A stretch of DNA of 64,000 nucleotides from Diabrotica undecimpunctata (Eukaryota > Arthropoda > Insecta > Coleoptera > Chrysomelidae), in the NCBI RefSeq assembly GCF_040954645.1, contig NC_092804.1:151909108-151973107 (forward strand). The letters run 5' to 3'. The first letter of the stretch is position 1, and each line of letters opens with the position of its first letter. Positions 43,130 to 53,900 of the stretch are shown one piece after another. Under the pieces are notes generated by a model. The model had not been told where the DNA came from. It worked only from the letters and a program-made list of their open reading frames with translations, and searched no databases. The position numbers and the translations under genes are program-made.

Positions 43130-44703
43130 TCGACACCTGATATGAATAACATTGTAACTCTGCGTACAATGTTTTTTAACTATGGCTTAAATGACGACAT
43201 CTATAAAAGACAATCTTTATTATAAATAAACCAGTTGTAGAGATCCATCAGAAGCTTAAAGATCCTATCTCTATAAATAATTATTTTACATCTGTCTTTA
43301 GCCCTGTAAATTGTTGTCTCGAGACAACTCAATGGTATCAGTTAAATATTTTCAACCCAGATATTATTTTCTCGTTTAAAATGGCCACTATTGATGAAAC
43401 TAAAACTAATATTAGGGTTAAAATCGGAAGCTGTTGGATGTGATAATATTTTTGTATAGATTCTACACCTCTCCCTTTCTATTACTGCTCCTTATATTAC
43501 GCACATCATAAATTATTGTTTGGAGGTAGGTTATTCTCCGGGCACTTGAAAATACGCTTTGGTAAAACCACTGCCCAAATCAAATAAACCTGAATCACTT
43601 AATGATCTTTGCCCAATAAGCATTCAAGCGGGACTGTCAAAACATTTAAAAAAGCTTATCTATAAACAGATATACGATTATATTTTTAGAAAAAATGTAG
43701 TTACGTATATACAATCAGGCTTTAGAAAATAGTTTAGTACAACGACCCTGCTTCTTGACTTAACAGATAATATACTTCGATCATTTGATGAAGGAAAAGC
43801 AACCTCAGTCATCATGCTTGATTTTTCTAAAGCCTTCGACATTATTGATCACGCTCTTCAGTGTGCTAAATTGAAATATTTTGGATTTGATGATACCTCC
43901 TTACAGTTTTTCAAATTTTATTTGGTAAATCGTTATCAAAAGGTCATAATCGATAATAATTCATCAGAATTTGCATCTGTTACTTCAGGGGTGCCTCAAG
44001 ATTCGGTTCTTGGATCTGTTGTTTTTTCAATATATATTTCCGACCTGTATAAATCTTTAAATTGAAATTTTGAAATTGAACTCTTTTGCATATGACACAC
44101 AACTGTATTTCTCTTTTGAACCTAACTCTGTAAATCAAGCGTCACAAAAAATAAATCAGGATTTGTAATCTATTTGTACTTATTCCACTAGACATAATCT
44201 TAAACTAAATGCTAAAAAATATAATTCTTTGTTATATTGTTCAAAAAATTATAATGCCACAAGAGCATGTCACCCTTATAGTAAAAAAGCGTAAGTTACT
44301 TTGTGAAACTATGGTAATGTCAATTCTTAATTATGGGCTCTTGGTATTTTATCCTTACTTAGATCAAGTTACGAAATTAAGGTTGCAAAGAACTCAAAAT
44401 AATTGTTACAGATTTGTTTTTGGCATAAGAAAATATGATCGTATATCATGCAAAATAAAAGAACTTCAATGGTTAACAATAGATAATTTATACAAATATC
44501 ACCTAGCCTCATTGATATATCGAATTATTTCGTCGTCAAATCCTATTTATTTAAGGAACAAATTAGTACTTCGTGAAGATGCTCATAATCTGGATCTGAG
44601 ATATCCTCATAGTCTTATGCTGCCAAGATATAGACTAGCTATTTTCCAGCTATCGTTTACTTACAATGCTGTTTTAGTGTTTAACAATAAATTTAAGAGG
44701 TAA
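43130..44703 (+). pseudogene. CR1/Jockey-group LINE RT, decayed
   Basis: Pieces in order: INYCLEVGYSPGT and KPLPKSNKPESLNDLCPISI (about 43510-43625), LIYKQIYDYI, SGFRK then a stop, motif A VIMLDFSKAFDIIDH (43808-43852), SGVPQDSVLGS (43990-44020, Gly of QGS changed to Asp), a frame change, motif C as FAYDT (about 44084) where FADDT is expected, LKLNAKK, and an open C-terminal part to 44703 with SILNYGLLVFYP and LQRTQNNCYRFVF. Loss of a motif C Asp plus stops makes it dead. A TTATTATTATTATA run follows near 44769. Confidence 0.75.
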
Positions 44704-44759
44704 ATCTCTAGATCTCTTGATTTCATGAAGCGGCATTGTAAGAAATTTTTACTACAATC

Positions 44760-45354
44760 GCAGTGACGTTATTATTATTATTATATAGTATATTGTTGTC
44801 GTTATTGTTACCATTAGATATTTTTGCTTTCTGATGTAAATATAAAGTTATTTAACAAAATGACTTCATTGTAAGTGAAATATTTGAATCACTTGGTGGA
44901 AAAAACGTTGTAACCAATATTACAATATTGAAAAATTTTATTATTGAAGAAAATTTTTTTATACAAACATTGCAACATTGTATACAATGTTTTTCTCGAA
45001 AAATTTATTGAGTAAATTTTTATAACTTCCTTGTAAGTTGTGACACAAGAAAGCAAGGTACTGGAATATTATTATGAATATCATTGTAAGTCAATCTACC
45101 ATGATTTTACATCCAATACTAAACATTTTGTGGGAAAGACGATCACTGAACAAAATAGTGTCGTGTTTTTAAAATGTTATTTGTGACTCATTTTGCAGTA
45201 TGCTAAAAAAAAGAATACCAAAAGAAGAAAAATCTGGAGACAAAATCTAGGAAGAGACAAAGAAAAAATAAAAGAATGAGAGTGGTTTTAAATAACATCG
45301 TACATAAAATAATAATTGGGGCACGGTGATAAAATTTAATGTAATCGTTCACCT
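44760..45354. other. No gene recognised
   Basis: AT-rich. Around 44905-45000 the motif ACATTGTA / TACAATGT recurs in both orientations, making weak hairpins; no assignment. Confidence 0.4.
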
Positions 45355-46355
45355 CTGTATCGCACCCAGGAGGGGTTTTTGTTGGTTAAACCCCCCTTCA
45401 GGGCACAAAAAGTAAAAAATATATAGAGAATAGTAAGAAAATGTAACTTACAAAAAATCCAAAACGCTTATTTGATAATTAAATTACTGTTTTAAATATG
45501 TAGAATACAATATTTATTTTATAAATACACAATAATTAATACACAATAATTAATAATATTTTTCATTATATTTAGATACCTATAGATACCTACCTAAGGG
45601 GTTGTGTTCCTCTGCATGTGTTAGCAGGAGAAAGGAGACATCTCTATGAGAGAAGGAAGCATTTGACATTAGCCATAAAAGAAGAGAAAAGGGAAAGATT
45701 AATAAAAATATGGCAATGAGAGTGGAACAACACGGAAGATGTTGCCCAGTGGACCAAAATGCTGATCCCGAGTCTAAGGGACTTTGTCTGTTTAGGTCGT
45801 ATCTTCATAGGTTCAAACAGTCAGATTAAGATAAATGCCTATACTGCGAATATTCCGACACTGTTACTCACACAATGCTGGAGTGTAATAGATGTACAGT
45901 GGAGAGAAACAGAGTGTATAGAGAAATACGTATAAACCCAGTGGCTGTGAGAGGGATGGTCGTGAAGATGACGGATAGTATGGAGGGATGGAATAGTGTT
46001 TACAATTACATCCGAACAGTAATTAAAAAGTAAGAAGAAGAAGAAAAACACCAACCTGACCAATGCTAGAGATAAGATCTAGATAAGAGAAGGCATTGTT
46101 CGAAAAATATCGTTAGCCTTACAGCGGCGATCCAACTTTTGGAGTACAGTACGTGCGACTGTCAACTGCGCACAAGTAGGAGAAGGTGGTTTTAGTTGAT
46201 AGGCAGAATAACAGATACCTGAATCTTTAGCACTGCTATCTTTAGTACTTTAAATTAAAATAAAACCCCAATTTTAAGAGTTAAAAATAGAGGTAGCATA
46301 AAAAAAATTACGGTGTCAACCAAACCGCCCCAGGTAAATTCTAGGTACGCCACTG
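45355..46355. mobile_element. hAT-like non-autonomous element with an R1-type LINE fragment inside
   Basis: The right end read in reverse is CAGTGGCGTACCTAGAATTT, a typical hAT-type start. The left end, CTGTATCGCACCCAGGAGGG, is an imperfect partner, and both ends have the GGGG/CCCC-rich subterminal sequence often seen in insect copies. Flanks are GTTCACCT (45347-45354) and GTTCACAC (46356-46363), 6 of 8 matching, which fits an old 8-bp hAT target duplication. No transposase. Confidence 0.6.
45596..46040 (+). pseudogene. R1-clade LINE, ORF2 C-terminal fragment
   Basis: Readable as GVVPLHVLAGERRHLYERRK then a stretch ending in VAQWTKMLIPSL (about 45600-45775), a frame change, FLGSYLHRFKQS, the zinc knuckle CLYCEYSDTVTHTMLEC (C-X2-C, H, C; about 45837-45890), and SVYNYIRTVIKK before a stop at 46032 followed by an (AAG)n-like tail. 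This is the usual R1-type ORF2 end. Only the last ~150 codons are present. Confidence 0.75.
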
Positions 46356-46363
46356 GTTCACAC

Positions 46364-47168
46364 ACGTCGTGTTAGAAAATAGACCAAATACTTTTAATGA
46401 TTTACGGACTACGTCTTACAATATTAACTATAAACATTGCCCATTTTTTTAACCTAAATAAAAATGTTGAGTCTTCTTAAGTGGAAGAATGTGATTTTTA
46501 AAGCGACCACTAAACTACTCGCAAAGTTGACCGAGGTTTAGGGAGTACAAGAGTGTAGACAGGTACTTCATGCGACTTTGCTTCGCCTCGTTCTACTTCC
46601 GCTCTGTGTCGGTTTTTCCGAGTCCTAGTCAAATGGCCCGAAGTCCGAATATGAAGTGTCACACTACATTACTCGACTTCACTTTACTCGATATCATTGC
46701 TAGTGCACGTCGTTTTTGCAATTTTCAGCATGAGTACTGACGAATAAGTTTTTTCGATAATTCAACGAGTATGAAGAGAGTCACCTGGCCTCGATTAACT
46801 TTGTACGAAGAAATTCGATCGAGAATGTAGACGGCGTATCAAAACGATCAAAGCTCGTAGCCTCGACACAATAATGCTTTCTTGAGATCTTAATTATTGT
46901 AATATGCGTATAAAATAAAACCAAACTCAAAATGAATAATTATTAAATGGCCCTAACAATTACAGTCAATTATTGCTTAATCCCATATAAACTTAATATT
47001 TAAGTAAAATATCATTTAATTTTTCTTATGTCCCCAATATAGATATTCTGAAATTCGTATTTGATTTGTTACTACAAAAGTATTTCATTTTACCTACATG
47101 CTATATTCAAACCAGTTATAATACAACACCCAAAACTTTCCAATCCTAATTTCTTTATTTAAATCACT
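46364..47168. other. No gene recognised
   Basis: The first part (46500-46870) has a more balanced base composition than its surroundings but no open frame. The rest is AT-rich. Confidence 0.4.
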
Positions 47169-47775
47169 TCAAAACAAGATTGCTATTAGTCAAATAAATA
47201 GGCGAGACTGGTTTTTAAATCGTCTTATTGGAAGGGGTTTTAATTTCATTCATTTTCATTGGTGAGATATATTTGTGGGTAGGATTGTTTGTTGACATTA
47301 ACACCAATAATTATCACTAACGAATTGTAATGGACTTCAATGTTTTTTAAAGTTGTATGACTAACGTTTGAATATTATTGGATAAAACCGGTAAACATGA
47401 AACAAAAACATGCATTTTTAAGGATTTTTACATAGTGATAAAATCAACAAGTTTTGTTTTAAATTTAAGCAAAACAAGATCTCTATTAGTCAGATAAATG
47501 TTTACGTGAGACAGGTTTTTAAAATCTTATTGGAGCTGGTTTTAATTTCTTACATTTTTATTGGTGAGTCGGTAGTTGTGGGTATAATAGGTGTGTTTAT
47601 AGTAACGCCAATAATCATTAATAGCGAATTGTCAAACGACTTTAATGTGTTTTGAAGGTGTGTGAGTAACATTAACAAATTATTGGAAAAAACTTTGAAA
47701 CAATAAAGAAAGAGAATGTGTTTGTAAGGAGTTATAAGTACTGATATAATGAATTACCAAGTTCTATTTTAAATT
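47169..47775 (+). repeat. Tandem duplication, two units of about 301 bp
   Basis: Unit 1 47169-47469, unit 2 47470-47775. Colinear blocks: CAAAACAAGAT(T/C), CTATTAGTCA-ATAAAT, GAGAC(T/A)GGTTTTTAAA, CTTATTGGA, GGTTTTAATTTC, ATTGGTGAG, ATTGGA(T/A)AAAA. Divergence and small indels show the duplication is old. No coding sequence; not obviously part of a transposon. Confidence 0.7.
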
Positions 47776-48784
47776 TATTTATAGTAATTTATAACCCTAG
47801 ATACTTATAATACGTAATAAATACATGTAATAATTAGTGGATGTAAGAGGAAGGGATAACTCGTTGTGGGCGGACTAAGTGGTGAATAATTTGTTTAATT
47901 AAGGCAAAAAAACGAAAAATAAAGGTTTTTATATTTTATTTTTGTAATTAATAGAAAAAAATGGTTGTTCCATGTGAAATCACTAGGCCACAACGAAAAA
48001 ATGATTTAGCGTAAAATGAAATGAAATAATTTTTTGTTTTCAGATAGGCATAAACCTACATTACATGTAGCACAGTGCCATCTTATACAGTGAGGAATTT
48101 TCTTGGTACTGGAGTATGTACAACGTACTTTTACTCCATGTTGAGGCATATGGGCTCAGTGGTGGCCGGTCACACATTTACAGATTTGTTTAATATTTAA
48201 TTTAATCAGTATTTCAATAATTAATTATCGCGGATAATAAGTTGATGTCATTTGTTTCTTTGAAATAAAAATAAATATCTGTCAGATAATACAAACTAAA
48301 TTTTTTTCGGGGTTTTTAAAAGAATTTGATCAATTCGAGCGTTAAGTAATCCCTGCACATCAAGACACTTTTCAAATTAATAATTAATGATCCTAGATCA
48401 GAGTCATGCATCCGATTGAGTGAATTCTTATACACACCCGTTTCGGCAAGTCGATCCTAAGCTTAACGATTTACATGAAAAAATCAACGAAATATTAGTC
48501 GATATGCAACCAAACATACATTTCTCTCCATACGCAGTTAAACGGTATATACGGCAGAATTAAATATGCCGATGCTTCATTTGGATTGACCGCAAATGAA
48601 ATGTTATTTCAGGATAAGTACTTAATTAGTAAAGTGATAGTGCACTGACTGGTTTTCCTGGGAGTGTATCGATCGATTCGTTTTGTATTGATTTGTTTTG
48701 TTTTTTTTTTAAGTAATACTGTAATAAGTTATCATTGCCGTAAATAGTTAAAGGATTTTTTGATATATTTAAAGTTTTTTAAAT
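47776..48784. other. No gene recognised
   Basis: AT-rich sequence. The stretch near 48050-48180 is slightly GC-richer without recognisable content. Confidence 0.4.
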
Positions 48785-48837
48785 CATGAATGTGTTGCTT
48801 GTGTGAGCCCATTTCAAATAGGTAAAACAAATAAAAT

Positions 48838-49006
48838 TAGACTTACTCACAATCAATTTAATTTTACTACCAAACGATCGGTTTCACTTTCTACACTTTG
48901 CAAAGCATCTGCAGGTCTAACGGTATAAAGTAAATTAAATGCTGAAATTATAAAAAGCCCATATTAGGGTGCTGTCTTATAAAGATCAAAAAAGGTTATA
49001 GTAATT
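48838..49006 (-). repeat. Additional diverged copy of the PLE-C arm end, with decayed hammerhead
   Basis: Tandem to the arm start at 49007: shared TTAGACTTACTCACAATCAA, TTTCTACA, TGCAAAGCATC and CCCATATTAGGGTG blocks. Its ribozyme core reads CTGCAGA instead of CTGAAGA and helix I no longer pairs, so it should be inactive. Confidence 0.75.
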
Positions 49007-50019
49007 AAAAGGTGAAAGAAATAATAAGTTAGACTTACTCACAATCAATTTAATTTAACTAATCGGACGACCGGTTTCGCTTTCTACAATATGCAAAGCA
49101 TCTTCAGGTCACGATACAAAGTTAAAATGCTGAAAACAATAATCCCATATTAGGGTGTTGTCTAATAAAGATAAAAACATAGGTAGGTGATACAAATTAT
49201 ATAAATTACAGTAATTATGCCAATATTACATGTCTGTGGTTTTATAAATGAATAAAATAATAATAATAAAATGTTTAAGCAGACAAGGTAAGACCCACAA
49301 ATTGGTAACATCGTCTATTGAACTGTAATGAATCAATAAATAAATGAACAACTAAATAAACATTACTTACATGCCGGTACTCTATTAATTGATGGTTGAA
49401 AGAACATGGTTCAAACTATCTTGGATTGTTGATTGGAGAACTCAGGTTAACTATTGTAATTGTTTAACAGTAAACTGGGAAGTTCTTGAGGAGACAGATT
49501 TTATCCAATGAAGTAGAGATAAGTGGAATGTATTGTTTGTTTTATGAAAGTAATGTTCTATACCATTAATTTCTTTAAAGTTATTTAAGTTTATTCTGGA
49601 GATATATTTATGAAATATGTGTTATTTATTGAGATTTTATGTTTTGTTCTGGAAGGTGACAGTTGTAAGACAATGAATAGGAATGGATGTATAGATTGTG
49701 TGGGTGTGCAATTGTATAAACTTGAAGTTATCAAAATTTCTTTGATAAATTTGTTGCAATAACTGGCAAATTATTGTAAAGTCGAAACATTTTAAGTTAA
49801 AATTAAATTAAGACACTTTTACACACACAGAAACACACAGAAAACACTTTAAAAACGGGGGACGAAACAAACATTTAATTAAAAATAAAAGGAGAGGATT
49901 TCCAAAAGAACTACATTTCTTATTAGGAGACAATGAGTTTTTTATGTGCTGTATATCAGATTTTAGAGGTAAACTTGACAAATGTAGGTTAAAGTGTGAC
50001 AGTTCTTCTTCTATTTTAA
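49007..50019 (-). repeat. Left arm (1013 bp) of the PLE-C inverted repeat
   Basis: Reverse complement of 51608-52620 over the full length with no indel seen; only scattered substitutions, for example at about 49694-49696 and 49787. Confidence 0.9.
49062..49115 (-). ncRNA. Hammerhead-like ribozyme in the left arm
   Basis: Identical in reverse complement to 52512-52565. Confidence 0.65.
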
Positions 50020-51284
50020 ATGCTGTAAGTTAAGTTATCCAGTTTATGAAACAAGCTGATATTAATAAAATCTAAATTTTTTAATTTTAGATATCAAAGT
50101 TATTTGATGTGTTAATATTGGCATACTTTAACAAACTTTAAATAATTGATTTCAATGTAACAATATAAATAATTGTAATACTTATGCTATGATAACTAAC
50201 TCAGCTAAGTCAAAGTTACAGAACAAACTTAAGTGATTATTTGTTAATTAAATTAAAATATGTACATTTGTATTGAAAATGTATAATGTATAACTAAATT
50301 ACAAACTTTCTTTGAAAATAATTGTTGGTGTGAGTCATCTGTCATGGTGTGTATAAGTATTTTTAAATATTTATTCCAATTCTGATATGTTAATATGGAA
50401 CTGAAAATAATAAGCAAATAAACCATTGTTGATAAAATTATTTATAAATTAAAGAAAATTAAAGAAATTGACTGAAAATTAAGTATTCAAAGGTTAGTTG
50501 GTAATTTTAATATCTGACAGTTGGGACCGGAAATTGGTTATACCAACAGGTAAAAGGTTCTCTATTTAAACCGGTGTAAAGTAAAATTATTCTTATTTCA
50601 ATTTTCCAATACCATGAAGAGGTATCATCACACCGACACGAACATTGGTGAGTTTGTACAATAATTTCTGTGACACTTTAACAATTTTAAATTTAAAACA
50701 GTTTATAGTTAAAATATAATATTTCTATTAGAAAATGTAGATTTGCTAATTATTAGGATTAACAAAATTCTATTTAATTAATACTGCCAGTCTGAACGAA
50801 TTTACCATGTTGTGTTGGGAACAATCAAACCACGTGTTAATTTGAAGTTAAATATTTTGTAAAATGAGTGTATGTCGCAACCGGATGGGGTGTAATAATA
50901 ATTTTGGGTTAAATAAGTTGAGGTACCATACCAGTTCAATACTGATGTTTTATATAGTTTTAGGAAAATGTAGTTTAAAGTAATATGTTAATTAATCCAG
51001 TGAACAAAAAACTTAATCAATGGGGACCGTATTTTAAACTTTATGTAGAAATTCAAATAATCTGAGGAGTATATCAAATGTATTTGAATGTATATGGGAT
51101 ACTGGAATAAAAAGTTTGACCATGATGTTGAAGTTAATTCCAGAAAATGTGCATGAAGATAATGGATACTGTATGGAAAACCTCATATAGAAGAAGATAT
51201 TGGGTAATCAATTATATAAGTATATGGATTTTGGTGTGGAAAGCAGAAATGGAGTGAGATCAGGTAAAATTATTAATATTAAGT
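50020..51284. other. Spacer of the PLE-C inverted repeat, no gene recognised
   Basis: AT-rich. Contains no PLE coding sequence that I can read; it may hold the PLE 3' region or unrelated genomic DNA caught between two copies. Confidence 0.45.
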
Positions 51285-51683
51285 TTATATCAGTACTGAG
51301 TATACTGGTGTGTACTCTAGTTCTAACTGTGCATTTAAAGTTTCAGCTGTGTGATTTTTCAGAGATTTTAATATTTCTAAATGTTCCAGGTTATTGAGTA
51401 ATAAGCCTTTGTTGCAAGTATGGAGGATTGTGAAATCAGTTTGTGGATCAAAGTTATGGTTTTTATGTCGGATATGTTGGGAGAAGTGTGATTGACCCGA
51501 TGTTGGCCGTTCTATATATCTAAGATGTTCTTTTAGTCTAATATTGAAGGATCTGAAGGTTCTACCAATATAGCATGCATTGCAGGTATGGCAGCTCAAC
51601 TTATAAGTTAAAATAGAAGAAGAACTGTCACACTTTAACCTACATTTGTCAAGTTTACCTCTAAAATCTGATATACAGCACAT
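51285..51683 (-). pseudogene. GIY-YIG endonuclease end of Penelope-like ORF
   Basis: Open for about 133 codons to a stop. It has a Cys-rich approach (CRLKCDSSSS), then LTYKLSCHTCNACYIGRT (the GIY- and YIG-like strands), the Arg/Glu-His helix FNIRLKEHLRY, a His-rich stretch (HFSQHIRHKNHNFDP), and LLNNLEHLEILKS with the late Glu. This is the nuclease fused to PLE reverse transcriptases. Upstream, within the right arm, only about 20 further codons read on before the terminal repeat; the RT is missing. The nuclease frame itself is undamaged, yet it has no start codon in a proper place. Confidence 0.8.
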
Positions 51684-52620
51684 AAAAAACTCATTGTCTC
51701 CTAATAAGAAATGTAGTTCTTTTGGAAATCCTCTCCTTTTATTTTTAATTAAATGTTTGTTTCGTCCCCCGTTTTTAAAGTGTTTTCTGTGTGTTTCTGT
51801 GTGTGTAAAAGTGTCTTAATTTAATTTTAACTTAAAATCTTTCGACTTTACAATAATTTGCCAGTTATTGCAACAAATTTATCAAAGAAATTTTGATAAC
51901 TTCAAGTTTATACAATTGCACACCCACACAATCTATACATTAATTCCTATTCATTGTCTTACAACTGTCACCTTCCAGAACAAAACATAAAATCTCAATA
52001 AATAACACATATTTCATAAATATATCTCCAGAATAAACTTAAATAACTTTAAAGAAATTAATGGTATAGAACATTACTTTCATAAAACAAACAATACATT
52101 CCACTTATCTCTACTTCATTGGATAAAATCTGTCTCCTCAAGAACTTCCCAGTTTACTGTTAAACAATTACAATAGTTAACCTGAGTTCTCCAATCAACA
52201 ATCCAAGATAGTTTGAACCATGTTCTTTCAACCATCAATTAATAGAGTACCGGCATGTAAGTAATGTTTATTTAGTTGTTCATTTATTTATTGATTCATT
52301 ACAGTTCAATAGACGATGTTACCAATTTGTGGGTCTTACCTTGTCTGCTTAAACATTTTATTATTATTATTTTATTCATTTATAAAACCACAGACATGTA
52401 ATATTGGCATAATTACTGTAATTTATATAATTTGTATCACCTACCTATGTTTTTATCTTTATTAGACAACACCCTAATATGGGATTATTGTTTTCAGCAT
52501 TTTAACTTTGTATCGTGACCTGAAGATGCTTTGCATATTGTAGAAAGCGAAACCGGTCGTCCGATTAGTTAAATTAAATTGATTGTGAGTAAGTCTAACT
52601 TATTATTTCTTTCACCTTTT
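51608..52620 (+). repeat. Right arm (1013 bp) of the PLE-C inverted repeat
   Basis: See the left arm. The arm starts inside the GIY-YIG frame and ends just after the ribozyme at ...TTTCACCTTTT. Confidence 0.9.
52512..52565 (+). ncRNA. Hammerhead-like ribozyme in the right arm
   Basis: Helix I ATCG-(T)-GAC (52512-52519, one bulged T), core CTGAAGA (52520-52526), an extra T, helix II GCTTT/AAAGC (52528-52532 and 52544-52548, 11-nt loop), GAA, helix III ACC/GGT without a loop (52552-52557), cleavage-site C (52558), and helix I GTCCGAT (52559-52565). All core positions fit the hammerhead consensus apart from the additional U. Located in the terminal repeat, where PLE ribozymes are known. Confidence 0.68.
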
Positions 52621-52639
52621 GAAATGGACTCACACAAGC

Positions 52640-53900
52640 AACACATTCATGGTTATAGTAATTATTCCAATATTACCTCTCTGTGTTTATTAATATGCAT
52701 AAAATTGATTTAGCAGACAAAGTGAAAACCCACGAATTGGTAAGAGATAATCTATTAAATTGTAATAAATTAAAAACAAACAAAATACTACTTACATTCT
52801 GGTACAAGAATTTTGACGTGACAACGTCTTAAATTAGGTTGTGGCTCGGAGTCATTCATGAAAAAGTGTAACGCCCGCTCATGTCTGTTACAGTGAGTCA
52901 CCGAACGAGAGAGAGGCCCGCCGGACCGGCGAATGCCTTGCGTCTCTCTCCCACTCAAACATGATCGGTCCGCTGCGCGCGCAGCACTAGAGAATTAGGC
53001 GCGTTGAATCGGTGCGTGCTTCCGTGCTTGTGTCTCTGTCTTTCTCGAGCGTTCTTGGCGTTCAAGACACATTACAGCAGAAACACTTCCCTTCATTTCA
53101 TATTTCTCCTATCATCGTCCTATCCTCAACAAAACCACTCAAATAGAAATTAGTTAAGTTTAGTTTACATGTACAATGTTTTAGTAAACAAAATATATTT
53201 CTATAGTTAAAATTTGTGCAATTCTTATTTTCATTCAATTCCTTGTTCCTATTGTGCAATTTAATAATATTCATATCAATAAATATTCTACCGAGAAAAA
53301 GACGTTGTCACGTAAAATCTTCGCCCGTAAAACCGACTTTACAGGCTACAAACATTTTTTTAAATAATGATTCGTGATACATAGTTTAAACTATCCTGTA
53401 ATTGCTGATGATGGGTGATGTTCGGTTAATGTTGTAACTGTCTGACAATTAACGGGGATGTTTCTTGAGGGGAGAGATGTTAACAAATAAAATAGAAGCA
53501 AGGTATATGTGATTGTTTGTTAAATGAAAGTGATGTTTTATATTATTTAAATTATTAAAGTTATTTATATTTATTCAAGAGATATATTTTAGAAAGGTGT
53601 GTTAATTTATTGAATTTTTTTTACAGTATGAGGACAATTATATGACAATGAATGAAAGTAGATGTACTATTTTGTGGTTGTGCAATTCCTTTGATTTGTA
53701 ATTATCAAATTTTTGATAAAAGGCTTAATTTATGTTTTGGCAGAAATTGTGATGTCATATGTTAAAATTATAAAACTAAAAACAATTAAGGACAATTAGG
53801 GACAAACAGAACACAATTAAAAGGACAAAACAGACATAACACTTTTAAAAGGGGGGCTTATTGTGATGATGAAGTGAATCTTTATAATTCAGTGAAAACA
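52640..53900 (+). repeat. Older, diverged copy of PLE-C sequence, interrupted
   Basis: 52640-52812 matches 49180-49385 and 53345-53760 matches about 49390-49760 (shared GTAATTAT-CCAATATTAC, CCACGAATTGGTAA, TTCTTGAGG-GA, TTATTTA-ATTTATTC and ATGACAATGAAT-like blocks) with ~25-30% differences. A ~520-bp element sits between. Noncoding. Confidence 0.65.
52813..53330. mobile_element. Short TIR element with a GC/CpG-rich left half
   Basis: Ends share ACGTGACAACGTCTT in inverted orientation (about 52825-52840 and 53307-53321), extending with ATTTT outside. The left half (52890-53010) is unusually rich in G, C and CpG for this window and contains complementary GAGAGAGAGG / CTCTCTC runs. The right half is AT-rich. 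No frame of note. No target duplication could be confirmed, and about 30 bp beyond the right TIR also fail to match PLE-C. Family unknown. Confidence 0.5.

Larger units (their letters stand above)
48785..52660. mobile_element. Penelope-like element, lineage C, as a large inverted repeat
   Basis: Two arms of exactly 1013 bp (49007-50019 and 51608-52620) in inverted orientation flank a 1588-bp spacer. Outside the left arm lies an additional diverged copy of the arm end (48838-49006) and then a match (48785-48830) to the sequence following the right arm (52612-52660: GACTCACACAAGCAACACAT). The right arm leads into a GIY-YIG endonuclease frame (51683-51285, minus). The left arm holds the first ~35 codons of the same frame. 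The arms thus represent the terminal repeat plus ORF end of a PLE whose RT is deleted. Confidence 0.8.

Noticed and set aside
44895..45010. Repeated ACATTGTA / TACAATGT motifs as an operator cluster
   Set aside because: Short AT-rich palindromes with irregular spacing and no gene beside them.
45839..46063. Minus-strand 74-codon frame with a hydrophobic start
   Set aside because: Antisense shadow of the R1-type ORF2 end; the hydrophobic start is the reverse of the (AAG)n tail.
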